In this document: in pieces, positions 40,939-51,081 of the stretch
How the letters are laid out: each line of letters begins with the position of its first letter
Position numbering within the stretch: position 1 is the first letter of the stretch
Assembly: GCA_018136815.1 (NCBI GenBank)
Contig: CM030941.1
Location: forward strand, 862,176-926,175
From: Isochrysis galbana
Lineage: Eukaryota; Haptophyta; Isochrysidales; Isochrysidaceae
Length of the DNA stretch: 64,000 nt
Reading direction: 5' to 3'
Position numbers and translations under genes: made by a program
Notes under the pieces: generated by a model
The model's input: the letters and a program-made list of their open reading frames with translations, nothing else
The model's database searches: none
What the model was told of the DNA's origin: nothing

Positions 40939-41542
40939 CTATCGATTGCTTCCCCATCGACGAGCTCCACTTAGGGAGGACTTCACGACTGGCCGGCCAA
41001 GCGAAAACACAGCAGTTGCGCAACTGTAGTACAGAAACAGCGTGGTCACAATGTATGTGATATAAAAGCCCAGGTGGAGCGAGCGACTCCAGTGATTGAT
41101 TGTCCTGATGTAAGGGAAGGGGACAGAGAAGCTTCATCCTCAGGGATATTGCATCAATCCGTTCGCTGGCTCACAAGATTTATGTTGCTACTGCACACAG
41201 TCCGCAGGCTTTGGCAGGAGCGGCGTACGAGCGCAGCATGATGCGGTAAACTCTGATCACGATGGATGAAAGGAGAGCCAGGATCTGAATGATAAAGCTG
41301 CCCTTGTACGAGAGTATCGCATCGATCACCCACCCATGCGCAGGCGCAGCACTCGCTACCAGGTTGGCTGTGAAGATGAGGAGCAGGATCCGTATTGTGA
41401 ATTGCGCACCGAGTGCGCCCAGCTCAGTGCTCTGCTGTGTGCCCGACGGATATGCGCCGTGGCCAAAGGCACAGACGGCAGAGTCTAGGACGAGCAGCAC
41501 ATAGATGCTCGCGATGCTCGAGCTGTATGCACCGACCTTCAT
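40939..41542 (-). CDS. TMEM138: TMEM138-like ciliary transition-zone membrane protein, two exons
   Basis: Exon 1 (41542-41229) and exon 2 (41104-40939) join across a 124-bp GTACGC...CAG intron to 159 residues; the animal protein has about 162. The start is the first in-frame ATG, placing a membrane helix (SIASIYVLLVLDSAVCAF) near the N-terminus. Four hydrophobic segments are visible. The third contains HGWVIDAILSYKGSFIIQIL, matching the GxVxxxLxxxxKG region of TMEM138. Exon 2 encodes FYITYIVTTLFLYYSC followed by TAVFSLGRP, matching the family TAVRLGDP ending of the last helix. TMEM138 works in assembly or gating of the ciliary membrane, so its presence implies a flagellated cell. Without the splice the frame would end in unrelated sequence. 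No transcript evidence is available. Confidence 0.75.
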
Positions 41543-41642
41543 GGGCGGCCGCTCGCCCCTCGCCGTTCGCACTGCCCGGCGCCGCTCCAACCGCGCAGTT
41601 TCTTCAAGCTGGCACCCGCACCGCCAGTCTTTGATTACTTTA

Positions 41643-41880
41643 AATAGAGCCTCTCTACTCTACTCTGCTCCTGCTTTAGAGTACTCTAGAGTACTAGTAG
41701 AGTACTGTACTCTACACTAGAGTAGTAGAGCTCTACTAGAGCTGGCTCTACTGTAGATACCTACTTTTCTCTTGAGTACTCTAGAGTAGAGAAGAGCTAC
41801 TCTACTTTACGAATAGAGTAGAGTAGAGTAGAGTAGAGTAGACTAATCCTAGCGTAGAGTAGGAGTAGAGTAGAGCTCTT
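41643..41880. repeat. GAGTA/CTACT satellite-like tract with palindromes
   Basis: It is built of TAGAGTA and its complement, with palindromes such as GAGTACTCTAGAGTACT and a clean (GAGTA)5-6 run at about 41816-41840. It fills the space between the divergent TMEM138 and 41922 genes, so it lies in or next to both promoters. Similar words occur near 55320-55480 and 59625-59670. Confidence 0.8.
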
Positions 41881-41921
41881 CCTCCCCCCCATCCCTCGCA
41901 GCAGCGCCCCTCGCCGCCCAA

Positions 41922-43334
41922 ATGACCCGCCAGCTGCGCGCCCCGCTCTTCGCCGCGCTGCTGCTGCTCATCGCGCCGGCGGCGGCGGCGCTGCTCCCCT
42001 GCGGACTCCCCGTGGACGCTGTGCGCCGCATCCCCGCGCGCGCTGCGCTGCCGCGCTGCTGCGCTGAGGCGGAACGCGCCGCAGCACTGCGTGCGGAACT
42101 GGCACGGCTGCAGGCGGAGGAGGCAGCGCTCAACGAGGAGGAGGCGGAGCTGCTCGACGAGCTCGACGAGCTTGCCGACCTGGACGATGATGAGCTGGCG
42201 CTGTTTGGGCTCGATCGCTCGGGCGCGCCCGCCGCTGCTTCACTGCCGCCGCTCGCTGCTGCGCCACCTCCTACATCCCGCGTTGCACCTGATGCGCCGC
42301 TGGCCGACACGCTGCCGGCCGACGCGATCGTATGCATCGCGGGCTGTGACACGCTGCTCGGGCGCACACTGCTCGAGACCGTACGTGCTGACGCGGCGGC
42401 GAGCAGTTGGCGGCTGCGCCCGCTGGGCGTGCCGTGGGCCGGGGCGGCGCCCGGTATATTGTGTAACGCATCAGCGCTTGTCATCCTTTCTGAGGGCGCA
42501 GCAGGCCCAGGCGGCGTGCCAACGGGCGAGGTGGGCGAGCTTCTCGATGCCCTTCCTGAAGAGAGCATATGTCGGCTGGTCTATGTCTCTGTCCACGGGG
42601 CGGAGCGCACGTCGGAGCTGCCCTTCTCTCTACAAAATGCGTTGGGCGGCCGGCTCGACCGCGCGCGCGCAGCTGAGGGCGAGGTGCGGCTGCGTGCTGA
42701 GGGACGGCTGCCATCGGTGAGCGTGCTGCGGCTTGGTGGAGTGCGCGAGAGCAGTGACGGCGCGCCGTGCGAGCTTGCACCAGGCGACGCGCTCCGCGGG
42801 GAAGTGGGCGCACTGACAGCGGCAGAGCTGCTTCTACGCACGCTAACCGCATCAGAGGTCATCAACACCACCTTTTCGGCGGGCCCGCCGCCGGCCGGAG
42901 GCGTCGCCAGCTGGGACGACGAGCTCCTCAAGCTACGTGGCCCCGAGGTGTACCGGCGCCGACTAGGTGCTGGTCTCGCGGTAGGCGAGCCGCTCGTCGA
43001 CTGGGTGCGCACATGGGCACGCGAGCGCGGCGCCGTCGGCCTCACGAGCAAGGTGCAGATCGAGAATGTGCCGAACGGCGCGCTGGTGCGCTTCGTGTGC
43101 GGCGCAGCCACATATGACGCCACGGGAGAGGCCAGCAGCCAGCGGCCGGTCAGCGCCGGCACGTCGGGCGAGGGTGCCCTGCTGGTGGTCGCCGAGTCCT
43201 CGCCCTACGAGCGGGTGCGTGTGGCGCGAGCTGAGATGGAGGGCAACACGCAGCCCAAGGAGATGTCCGAGGCCACATTGCTGGAGCGCCTCGACCGCGA
43301 CCTCAGCGCACTGGAGCGGGCGCGCGGTGGCTGA
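41922..43334 (+). CDS. Secreted or plastid-targeted protein with degenerate Rossmann-like motif
   Basis: A single exon of 470 codons. Residues 5-25 form a signal peptide (APLFAALLLLIAPAAAALLP). A Pro/Arg-rich stretch follows, compatible with a bipartite plastid signal of secondary-plastid algae. Residues ~45-95 are an acidic coiled coil (EEAALNEEEAELLDELDELADLDDDEL). From ~125 the IVCIAGCDTLLGRTLLETV stretch resembles the first beta strand, loop and helix of NAD(P)-binding atypical short-chain dehydrogenases. The glycine pattern is not classical, and VYVSVHGAERTSELPFSLQNALGGRLDRA fits the equivalent of the later Ser/Asn region. A catalytic Tyr-x-x-x-Lys is not visible. Such NAD-binding-like proteins often act as non-enzymatic plastid factors. 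Function not assigned; gene reality is strongly supported by composition and length. Confidence 0.6.
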   Translation: MTRQLRAPLFAALLLLIAPAAAALLPCGLPVDAVRRIPARAALPRCCAEAERAAALRAELARLQAEEAALNEEEAELLDELDELADLDDDELALFGLDRSGAPAAASLPPLAAAPPPTSRVAPDAPLADTLPADAIVCIAGCDTLLGRTLLETVRADAAASSWRLRPLGVPWAGAAPGILCNASALVILSEGAAGPGGVPTGEVGELLDALPEESICRLVYVSVHGAERTSELPFSLQNALGGRLDRARAAEGEVRLRAEGRLPSVSVLRLGGVRESSDGAPCELAPGDALRGEVGALTAAELLLRTLTASEVINTTFSAGPPPAGGVASWDDELLKLRGPEVYRRRLGAGLAVGEPLVDWVRTWARERGAVGLTSKVQIENVPNGALVRFVCGAATYDATGEASSQRPVSAGTSGEGALLVVAESSPYERVRVARAEMEGNTQPKEMSEATLLERLDRDLSALERARGG

Positions 43335-44265
43335 AACGCAGCGATCGGCCGGCCCCGTCGCGCCGCGAGCGGGCGGCCATGAAGAGAGGGCGACGCGTGC
43401 CGTGCTGACCCTAAGGCAGTTTCTGGGTGATGCGGCGGCAATGGGCGTGCTTTTAATCGGCCGTCTTGCACATTCCTCATGTTGCGAGGCTCAGTGGAAC
43501 GCCCGTGGCGAGGACGGGGGGAAGGGTCAGGGTCCTCTCCCCTCCCTCTCATCTGCCCAGAGTGGGCATTGGAAAGGATGGGTGCTGTGTGTTGGGCGCT
43601 GGGTAATGGATTGCGCTGCTCGAGCATCGAGACTAGAATCGCTAGATGGCGAGCCGCTTCCACCAAGCCTAGTCGATCTCGCGTCCTCTTTCTAGAGCGA
43701 TCGGGGAGAAAGGGGGCGGGGACGGTTGTGAGGATAAATGGAGAGCGCCCTATCATGTTGCGGGCAGGGGAAAGCCGTCCTCTAGGTTGCCTGAGATAGG
43801 CTCTCTCGTCTTCCCTATTGTGTTCCGTCCCCCCCCCCCTCATGGTCTGTCCGACTCTTGTTTTCACGGCCATCGTGATCACTTCTTTTCGTCGGGATCC
43901 AACGACGCTTCCGCCTTTTTCTTCGCTGTCGTTTTTCTGTGTGCGTGTCTTCTCTTCCCCCGACGCGTTCTCACCCCTCCAATGCCTCGTCGGGTTCCTG
44001 CGCGTCCCCGTCGCGCTCGTTCTGAATCTTTCTCCGCTTGGGCTCATGCTCTTAATTATTTATCCTGATGAGAGCAGTACCGCTACTGCCACTAGCCATT
44101 TAAAACATCTGAAGATTCTGCCACTAGCCATGTACCCACCCGCTAGCAAAGGCAGAGAGACGGTCTGATCCCGTACATGGCCAATGACACTGAATGCGAA
44201 CAATACTTCAAAGACGAGCCCACATCCACATCTACATCTACAGCAAAACTTTAGGGCGAGAGTAA

Positions 44266-44350
44266 AAAAAACTGAAGATTCGGATTCGGGCTACTACTAC
44301 TAGCTACAAAGGACTACGCACTCACGGTACCGACTCACGCCATTGCCTAT
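44266..44350 (-). repeat. Half copy of the composite dispersed repeat
   Basis: On the plus strand it reads AAAAAAACTGAAGATTC, GGGCTACTACTACTAGCTAC, CTACGCACTCACGGTACCGA and CTCACGCCATTGCCTATA, the reverse complement of 30098-30182 with few differences. The family F end starts exactly where the similarity stops. Confidence 0.6.
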
Positions 44351-44580
44351 AACTACTTTTATATGAGTAGGAAGCCAATGGGGGCCTCGCGCCCCCCTCT
44401 CTCCATCGCAGACACCCTCTGGTGGGTGGGACTGCACAACCAACCTCAGCCGCTGCCTGTTGGCAGCGGGGCTGAGCTGACATCACAACTGTCCAGACTC
44501 TCGCCCAGCGCGCGCCGCACGCATTCGCCTGCACTGGCCCCTGATCGTACTGACCCCCCCCCACCACCACTGACATTGTC
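44349..44580 (-). mobile_element. Hairpin-ended dispersed element, family F copy 2
   Basis: Nearly identical to 29318-29560. Minus-strand end: hairpin CTACTCATATAAAAGTAG then TTATAG. It is joined to the composite repeat, suggesting insertion into it. Confidence 0.65.
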
Positions 44581-44997
44581 CATTGTGATCTCAGCCTTCC
44601 TATTCGCCAATAGCCAATAGTACTACTATGATGGTACACGAGGCGGCGGATGCGAGCTCCAACAAGCACCAAGTCATGCGCTACTTCATGCAATGTCCCT
44701 CCACACCAATGCCAACAAAGAAGAAGGGCAAGACATGAGAGAGATGGGTGGGAGAATACCACCACCACTATGGGTGGGGATCTCCGGATTGCATGGCTGC
44801 CACATGAGATATCCCCTTACCCGGCAAGAAATGCACCTCCGTCATAGGTAAGGGCAAAATTAAGGCACACTCACATTCTTAACCTGACCAAGACTCATGT
44901 CGGCAGCAGCAGCGGGACACGGCGCACGGTGTCCGGCAGTCTCTCGAGCGAGAATGGGAGAAGCCCCCCCCCCCCCGCCCCCCCCATCCCCCCCGCC

Positions 44998-46782
44998 TCA
45001 CTTGCTGAACGACCCGTCAAAGCCAACAAACCCCGTCATCTTGAAGAGGGGGTAGTAAGACTTCTTCGAAATTTTGGAGCACCAATTCCACGCCGAGGTG
45101 AGCCGACCATCGATGCACGAGCCGGCGTCGAAATAGTTGTCGGCACCGGAGCCATCGAACGCATGTTTAAAAAAGTCAGCTAGGATGGCCCTGCGGACAA
45201 CGCAAATAATAGGGCGTCAGCCGGCTCGCAGCCCAACTCCCTCCCCTCTTGCCCTTCCCTTCCCCAAACCTTCGCGCGCCATACCTGCGGCATGCCTGCG
45301 CCGACCCAAAGGCGGTTTGCACGTAGGCGCCGACGCCGGGCGCCGCGTCGAGCGCGTCGAGCGCATCGATGGTGGAGAGGAGCGGTGTGAGAATACGCGG
45401 GATCTGCGTGTACTTGTCTATCCACACGAGCGCGTTGGGCACGTCATTGTCACCCAGGTGAACGGCCGCCGAGCCGACCCACCCACCGACCTGCGACTGG
45501 AGCCGGCCGAGCACCTCGCCCATAAAGCGGCCCACCTTGGGGGCCGACTGCAGGCGGTGGTAACCCTGCCCTGTGTCGCGCAGCCGGTAGTCATAGCCGC
45601 TAAGCAAGTCCTCTTCAGCGATGGCCCACATCCGTGGCAGCTGGACAAGTATAGCGCGCCAGAGCAACAGGCTCTGCTCGACATAGGCGTACTGCGTGGC
45701 GTGCGAGTGACTCAGCCGAGCGCCGGCGCGTCCTGCCGTTATTGACAGGTTCGACGCCTTGTCTGCTGGCGCGCTAGGCGAGAAGTGCTCACGCAATAAG
45801 GCAAGTGTCGCGTCGACTGGCGCAACATGCGCATCAATCAGCACTAGGTCGTCGCCAATCGAGACCAAGCATCGCTCAATGCGCGCACGCAGGCTAGCAT
45901 CATCGCCTCCGTAACGATGGAGAAGCCGCTCCATCGCCTCCGCCTTAGGCTGGCGTTCCGCGTTGCTGCGAACTGGTGCAACGGCGGGCGAGACATCAGG
46001 GTCGTCAAGCAGGTCGAGCGCGTTGAGCGATGCCAGTTCCGAGTGGACGGTCTGCACCTTGGCAAGCACGTCGAAGCCGATGGCGCGTCGTATCTCGGAG
46101 GCGGTGGCGTCCTGCAACATGTAAATCAGCTTGCCGTACGTAGATCGCATCTTGTCCGGGTTCATCATCTTGTAACGCCGGCCAATTTCGAAGGCAGAGC
46201 GAAAAAAATCGCCGTTCTCTGATATGGCGCGTTGGCACAGCAATCCACCCTCGCGATTCGAGGCAGCAACGGCTAGGCCGATGAGCCCGGCGAGTAGCTC
46301 GTGAAGGTTGGTAATGATCCGCCCCGATTTATTCATGCGCCACGAGGGAACGTCCACGTTGTCGGTGTATTCGCTTACGGCAAGTGCACCTGCCATCGCG
46401 GGGCGCACATGCGCATCGGCCAGAGGCTGCGCCAAGCGGAAGGCGGAAGCGGACTGGCGTGGCGAGTGGCGTCAGAGCCTGCCCTTCCTTCCCCTATACC
46501 CACTCCTCCTCCAACCCCTTCAGCCCTGCCCCCCCCCCCCCCCCTTCTCCCTCCCCCCCCCCTCCCCCCATTCTCCAGCAAACTGCTCTCCCTCTCCCAC
46601 TCTCATCTCCCCACACCCACCGCCACCACCACGGCACCTTCGAGCACACGGAGTGTGGAGCGCTCGGCCTCGGTGAGTCGGAGGGGGATCCAGCGCGCCG
46701 CCGCCACCTTGGCCGTCGTATCCACAGTCTCGCCCTCGCCGGACGAGGCGGCCGCCTGCGCTACGAGGCTCACCCCGCGCAT
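44998..46782 (-). CDS. DUF2009-family protein, three exons
   Basis: Exons 46782-46638, 46389-45285 and 45190-44998 join in frame to 480 residues. Introns are 248 and 94 bp with donors GTGCCG and GTATGG. Exon 1 ends LRLTEAERSTLRVLEG and continues into exon 2 as ALAVSEYTDNVDV, a conserved N-terminal block. Exon 2 carries the most typical stretch, EIGRRYKMMNPDKMRSTYGK followed by LIYMLQDA. The last exon gives WNWCSKISKKSYYPLFKMTG and FVGFDGSFSK at the C-terminus. As I recall them, eukaryotic DUF2009 (PF09418) proteins share these features and this length; their function is unknown. No membrane segment or signal peptide is seen. The ATG at 46782 is the only one close to the first conserved block. 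Family name from memory, so moderately sure; gene structure well supported because both junctions restore conserved sequence. Confidence 0.7.
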
Positions 46783-47225
46783 CCCACTGCGCGCTCGCTC
46801 CTCGTCGAGCCACCTTGCTGTTGGGCTTTTAACTCTTAACTTAGTCACGGGGGGGGGGGGAGGGAGGGGGGGGGTGTTTAAACTTAAGCCGTGTTTTGTT
46901 ATATACCTCAGTTCTGTTCTCAGTGAAACGGTGTCGCTGAGAAAGCGTGGGGAATACTGCTCCACAGCACCAGAATCATGCTTGCTCACGCGGAGAAAGT
47001 CTACTCGCATTTCGGGGAAGGTGCGAAGAAGACCATCCTCAAGGCGATCAACTGGCACGGTCCGCGCGGTCCGCGGCTCCTCGGCAAGCTGCAAGCTGCA
47101 GCTTCAACTTCAAGCTGTGACATATTACATATCCGAAGCTTTTTGCGATGAGGGATGAGCTGTGCGCTATCCGCGAGGCCATTTGTGCGCTTCCAATTGC
47201 GTCACAGTATCACTCCGTTGCACGC

Positions 47226-47480
47226 GAAGGGGTCAACTTCAAGATTTCAAGTTTCAAGGGGTCGCTCTTCAACCTTCAACCGCATCATATGCCACTTATA
47301 GGTTATAGGGCGGTCAAACAAGGCTATGTGCTCCGAGCTATGTGTGGGGGGGTGACGAAGGGGTCAACTTCAAGATTTCAAGGGGTCGCTCTTCAACCTT
47401 CAACCGCATCATATGCCACTTATAGGGCGGTCAAACAAGGCTATGTGCTCCAAGCTAAAAGCTATGTGTGGGGGGGTGAC
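47226..47480. repeat. Tandem duplication of ~125 bp
   Basis: Two copies (47226-47353 and 47357-47480) share GGGGTCAACTTCAAGATTTC, CTCTTCAACCTTCAACCGCA, TATGCCACTTATAG and CAAACAAGGCTATGTGCTCC. They differ by small indels. Confidence 0.85.
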
Positions 47481-48077
47481 ATTTTTGACCATTTTCCAAA
47501 GCTCACAACAAAACTCCCAGGGGGGCCACCTGCCGCCACGAAAATCTTCGCCAGGAAATGGTGCGATTCTCCTCCCCCTTCGCCCCTCCCTTGCACACGC
47601 TTTCTTTGGAGTACCGGGCTAGTGGGAGTAGTACTCGGAGTAGTGAGTGGTGGTACTAACGCTCAATTATTATATTATTATGAGCACGAAGATGGATCTA
47701 CCATCTATCTAGCCCTCTATGTTGGCAATATGCTAGTACGATTCCCAAAGGGGCGTAGAGGATTGGTATTGGTATTGGTATTGGACTTGGACTCGGACTC
47801 ATTCATCGACCAATAATCACAGAGATTCAATGTCAGCGTTGTTGGTTGCTGGTGAACCATCTCGATTTCTCGGTTTTGAAATCATTCGTAATCGATATAG
47901 CCGACGTATAAATACATTGATGAAGTAGCTGCCACCTTCCTAAGCGAACGAACGACAAAACCATTCAGCATTCATTCCTATTTGCTCTTCCAAAACTGAT
48001 GAATTTCACAAATTAATTGGTGCCACAACCGATGTTGATGTACGACCTCTTATCCCCTCCACGCTCCCCCCCTTTGC

Positions 48078-48385
48078 TCCTTTTTCTTCGGTTTCCCATG
48101 TGCACTACTTTGAGCCTGGTGCTGGGGGGAGGGGCAGGGCGGGACTTTTGATATGTTTTTGACAAGTGGCAGGCGGCATGCGCTGTATGCTGTGTTGTGC
48201 GTTGTCAGGGCGTGGGGACCCGCCATTTGGCTACCCCCGGAAACCGAAGATAGAGGAATGAATGAGAGGGGGGAAGGGAAAGGAGCGAGTGAAAGAGGAG
48301 GGGGCACGAAGGACGATGTGAACAGGATGGTAGTGGTGGTAGATTCAGTGCCGACAATAGGTGCTAGCCCAAAATCTTTAGAGAT
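48078..48385. repeat. Composite dispersed repeat: inverted half copy and full copy
   Basis: 48078-48120 on the minus strand reads GTAGTGCACATGGG, AAACCGAAG and AAGGGGGGAG. From 48205 the plus strand repeats CCCCCGGAAACCGAAGATAG, GAATGAATGAGAGGGGGG, GGAGCGAGTG and finally CTAGCCCAAAATCTTTAGAG. Confidence 0.5.
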
Positions 48386-48690
48386 TGCCCCCCTCCTGCC
48401 TCTGCCCCCTGAGCAAGCGTGGCATGCACCGGGCCCTTGGGACCAATGACCCTCCCTCCTGCTCTTGCAGGGCCCTGATAACCTGAGATGAGCTCGCTAC
48501 TCTCATGCACGCATTCAACATTCTATAGACCCCACGGCAGTGTACAGGCTGTGTGGCGTGCCGAATCGCCGAACGTTAGCGTGGGCGCTGAATCGCAACC
48601 ATTGCAACGTTTATTTAGGTGTCTATGGCTTTGCAGCAACCGCGCACACATTCACTCATACCGTCCGCCGCCGCACCCTTACGCACCCTT

Positions 48691-51081
48691 TCACAGGTGC
48701 TCTGCCTCGGCGCCACGCGCCGCGGCAACGTGTGCTGCGGGAGCTCGGGGCATCGCGAGGTGTGAGCGAACCGAGTAGCTGCCAATCAGCCCCATCAGCC
48801 GCTTGTTGTGAGCGTTGGCCGCCTCGGCCTGTGCGCGCCACCGTTCTGTCCTAAGGAGCATGGCCCCCTCGGCACGCAACGTGTCGGCTACCAGCTGCTC
48901 GCGCTCCTCGGCAGCGTCAACCGCATCGCGCACGGCGCCGTGTAGTGCGCCCACCAAGTGACGCGACACCATCTTGGCGCGATCGGCAGCGCCTGATTCC
49001 GCCGCGACAGCGGCCGTCAGCCGCAACACATTCGCGCGCGACTCAGCGCGTGCGCGCTCCACGTCGTGCGCTAGCTGTGCTACCCTCTCCTCTCGCGCCG
49101 CGATCCAACGCAACAGTTCGCCCTCGGCCGCGTTGATCCAAGCCTCTCCATGGATCGCAGTTGGGTGACACGAGGGCTCGCCCTCCGCGCCCTTGCGCTC
49201 CCACGAGGCGGGGCGCGCGCCTGCCTGTACGAGGGCGCGCTGCAGAGCCTCGCACGCCCGATCTGCCCGACGGCGCTCCAGCTCGGCGGCCTCGGCCTCT
49301 CGACGAGCGCGCACCTCGAGCACTTCCCGCTCTCTTGCGATGCCCGCCTTGACGTCGGCCATTGCCGCCTCGAGCTCCTCCGCCTCACGCACGCGCTCTG
49401 CCAGCTGCGTTGCGAGGCGCGTCCCCTCGCTGCGCGCGGCGCCTAGCGCAAACTCGAGTGCCCGCACCTGCTGGGCGCACCGGTCCGCACCCAGTCGCTC
49501 CTCAATTGCGGTACGCTCCCAATGCGCCGCATCGCCCGCCGCAACTAGCACACTTCGTCCGAGTTGCGGTTGAGGGACGCCCAGGTCGCTTGCACTGTGG
49601 TTTGGAGCCCCCAAAAGCGGATCGGACGGTGTGGGACGCCGAATGCCGACGCCCTGGGACACGCCATCCCCACATGATGTAAGGTCTGAGGCGCCACAGT
49701 CTCCAGCGCCTGCGCCGGGCGTAGCCGACGAGTGTCCGAGAGGGCTCGTACGCCTCTCATGGCTAGTTCGCCCCGTTGGGCCACAACGGCCAAACGGCTC
49801 GATGGCCGCACTGCCGACCCCCAAGGTGGCAAATTTACGCAATATAGATGGCGACCCGTCTGTCGGCTGCAGTCGCATCCGGCTTTCCTCCTCGAGAACT
49901 GATGAGCGAGCTACCACCTCGTCAATGGTCGAACGGAGCGCACGCTCTGTCCCCTCATTCCGGGCGCGCTCGTCTCGCCACGCAGCGCGCGCCATCTCGA
50001 GCGCCTGGTCAAGTTCGGCCATGCGGAGCGCCGCCGCCGTCTGCTCCCGTATGTGTTCGTCGTTCTGGACTACTGTCCGCGCACGCAAGGCCGCGAGCTC
50101 CGCCTCAGCTATTTGGGCACGAGCTGCTTCGAGAGCAGCCTCACCCTGCGCAGCGGTCTGCAGCGACGCAGCTCGTACCCTCTCATCCTCCGCCTGCAAG
50201 GCGCGCTGCCGCTCTGCCGCAAGGTCACGACGCGCAGCTGCAGTGGCAAGTACAGCCACCTCGGACTCATCGATAGCGGCGGCGGCCGCCGCCTGGGCGT
50301 CCTCCATCTGCTTCGCGAGAGCACGCTCCTCCTCGAGCCAAGAGCGGCGCGTCGCCCCTGCTCGGCGCTCGAGCTCGCGATACTCTGCACGCGCGGAAGC
50401 CTCTGAGGTAAGCGCCTCGAGCTCACGGATTGTTGCGTCCACCGCGTGCCCGTTGGTCGTGCGCAGCGCAGCGCTCGTCGCGGCCTCAAACTCAGCACGC
50501 GCGTCTGCCTCGACTGCAGCTACGTCTTGTAGCGCCTGCACAGCGCTTTGCAACTCAGCCTGCTGCTCCCTCCACTCGAGCGCCTGGCGTAAGGCCTGGG
50601 CCAATTCGTCCGGATTTAAAACGCCCCGTATGACCTCGGATGTAGATGTCGCCGCCACCCCCCTTGGCGTCGATGGCGCAGCCGGCTGCTCAGACTGTGC
50701 CGACACAGCTTTGTGCGTTACTGGAGCCGCGACGGCCTGCTGAAGCTGCTCATACGCCCGGCGCGATTCGGCCAGCGCCTGCGCCTTAAAGTCAAGGCTC
50801 TCCTCTAAAGCAGCCACGCGGCGCGCCATCCGCTGCACCTGCGCGTGTGCCTCGTCGCGCTCGCGCCGCATCGCCTCAGCGTTCACATGACTACCACCGC
50901 AGCCGCTGCTAGCTTCAGGCCTCGTAGGCAGCGATACGGAGGGCAAGAAGCGCTCGTCGATTGGAGAGGTCTCCACACAGGCCGAGGGTTGCGCCGATCT
51001 CTCGCCGTCCAGCGGGTCACTGCCCCCACAGCCGCCGGCCTCGCAGTGAAATGAATTGTCGCCGCCTCGGCGCCGCTCCAT
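48691..51081 (-). CDS. Long coiled-coil protein, function unknown
   Basis: A single exon of 796 codons from an ATG at 51081. After ~65 polar residues, Ala-, Glu-, Arg- and Leu-rich heptad-like sequence runs over ~65-390 and ~510-760. Between them lies a disordered Ser/Gly/Pro-rich linker (~400-500). The helical parts have the repetitive ALEEARAQIAEAELAALRAR character of structural or centrosomal coiled coils. There is no motor, kinase or membrane domain. The unbroken frame, ATG start and GC-rich codon pattern support a real gene. It might be a basal-body or cytoskeletal scaffold, but nothing specific shows that. The antisense frames over the same region are shadows. Confidence 0.7.
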   Translation of the reverse strand: MERRRGGDNSFHCEAGGCGGSDPLDGERSAQPSACVETSPIDERFLPSVSLPTRPEASSGCGGSHVNAEAMRRERDEAHAQVQRMARRVAALEESLDFKAQALAESRRAYEQLQQAVAAPVTHKAVSAQSEQPAAPSTPRGVAATSTSEVIRGVLNPDELAQALRQALEWREQQAELQSAVQALQDVAAVEADARAEFEAATSAALRTTNGHAVDATIRELEALTSEASARAEYRELERRAGATRRSWLEEERALAKQMEDAQAAAAAAIDESEVAVLATAAARRDLAAERQRALQAEDERVRAASLQTAAQGEAALEAARAQIAEAELAALRARTVVQNDEHIREQTAAALRMAELDQALEMARAAWRDERARNEGTERALRSTIDEVVARSSVLEEESRMRLQPTDGSPSILRKFATLGVGSAAIEPFGRCGPTGRTSHERRTSPLGHSSATPGAGAGDCGASDLTSCGDGVSQGVGIRRPTPSDPLLGAPNHSASDLGVPQPQLGRSVLVAAGDAAHWERTAIEERLGADRCAQQVRALEFALGAARSEGTRLATQLAERVREAEELEAAMADVKAGIAREREVLEVRARREAEAAELERRRADRACEALQRALVQAGARPASWERKGAEGEPSCHPTAIHGEAWINAAEGELLRWIAAREERVAQLAHDVERARAESRANVLRLTAAVAAESGAADRAKMVSRHLVGALHGAVRDAVDAAEEREQLVADTLRAEGAMLLRTERWRAQAEAANAHNKRLMGLIGSYSVRSHLAMPRAPAAHVAAARGAEAEHL

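Larger units (their letters stand above)
43335..44997. other. Intergenic with nested repeats, no gene seen
   Basis: It contains GCCACTAGCCAT words at about 44088 and 44122, an inverted half copy of the composite repeat at 44266-44350, the abutting family F copy at 44349-44580 and a C run at about 44965-44990. The long minus frame at 43205-44047 is antisense shadow and flank. Confidence 0.5.
46783..48690. other. Intergenic, repeats only
   Basis: It holds G runs near 46850-46875, a tandem duplication (47226-47480), GGTATT microsatellite at about 47763-47783, an AT-rich patch at 47810-48050 and the composite repeats at 48078-48385. The open frame at 47148-47816 runs through the duplication and is not convincing. 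Confidence 0.5.

Noticed and set aside
43205-44047. 280-codon minus frame
   Set aside because: The right half is antisense of the 41922 gene and the rest lacks any coding signal.
47148-47816. 222-codon plus frame
   Set aside because: It consists largely of a noncoding tandem duplication and a GGTATT microsatellite.
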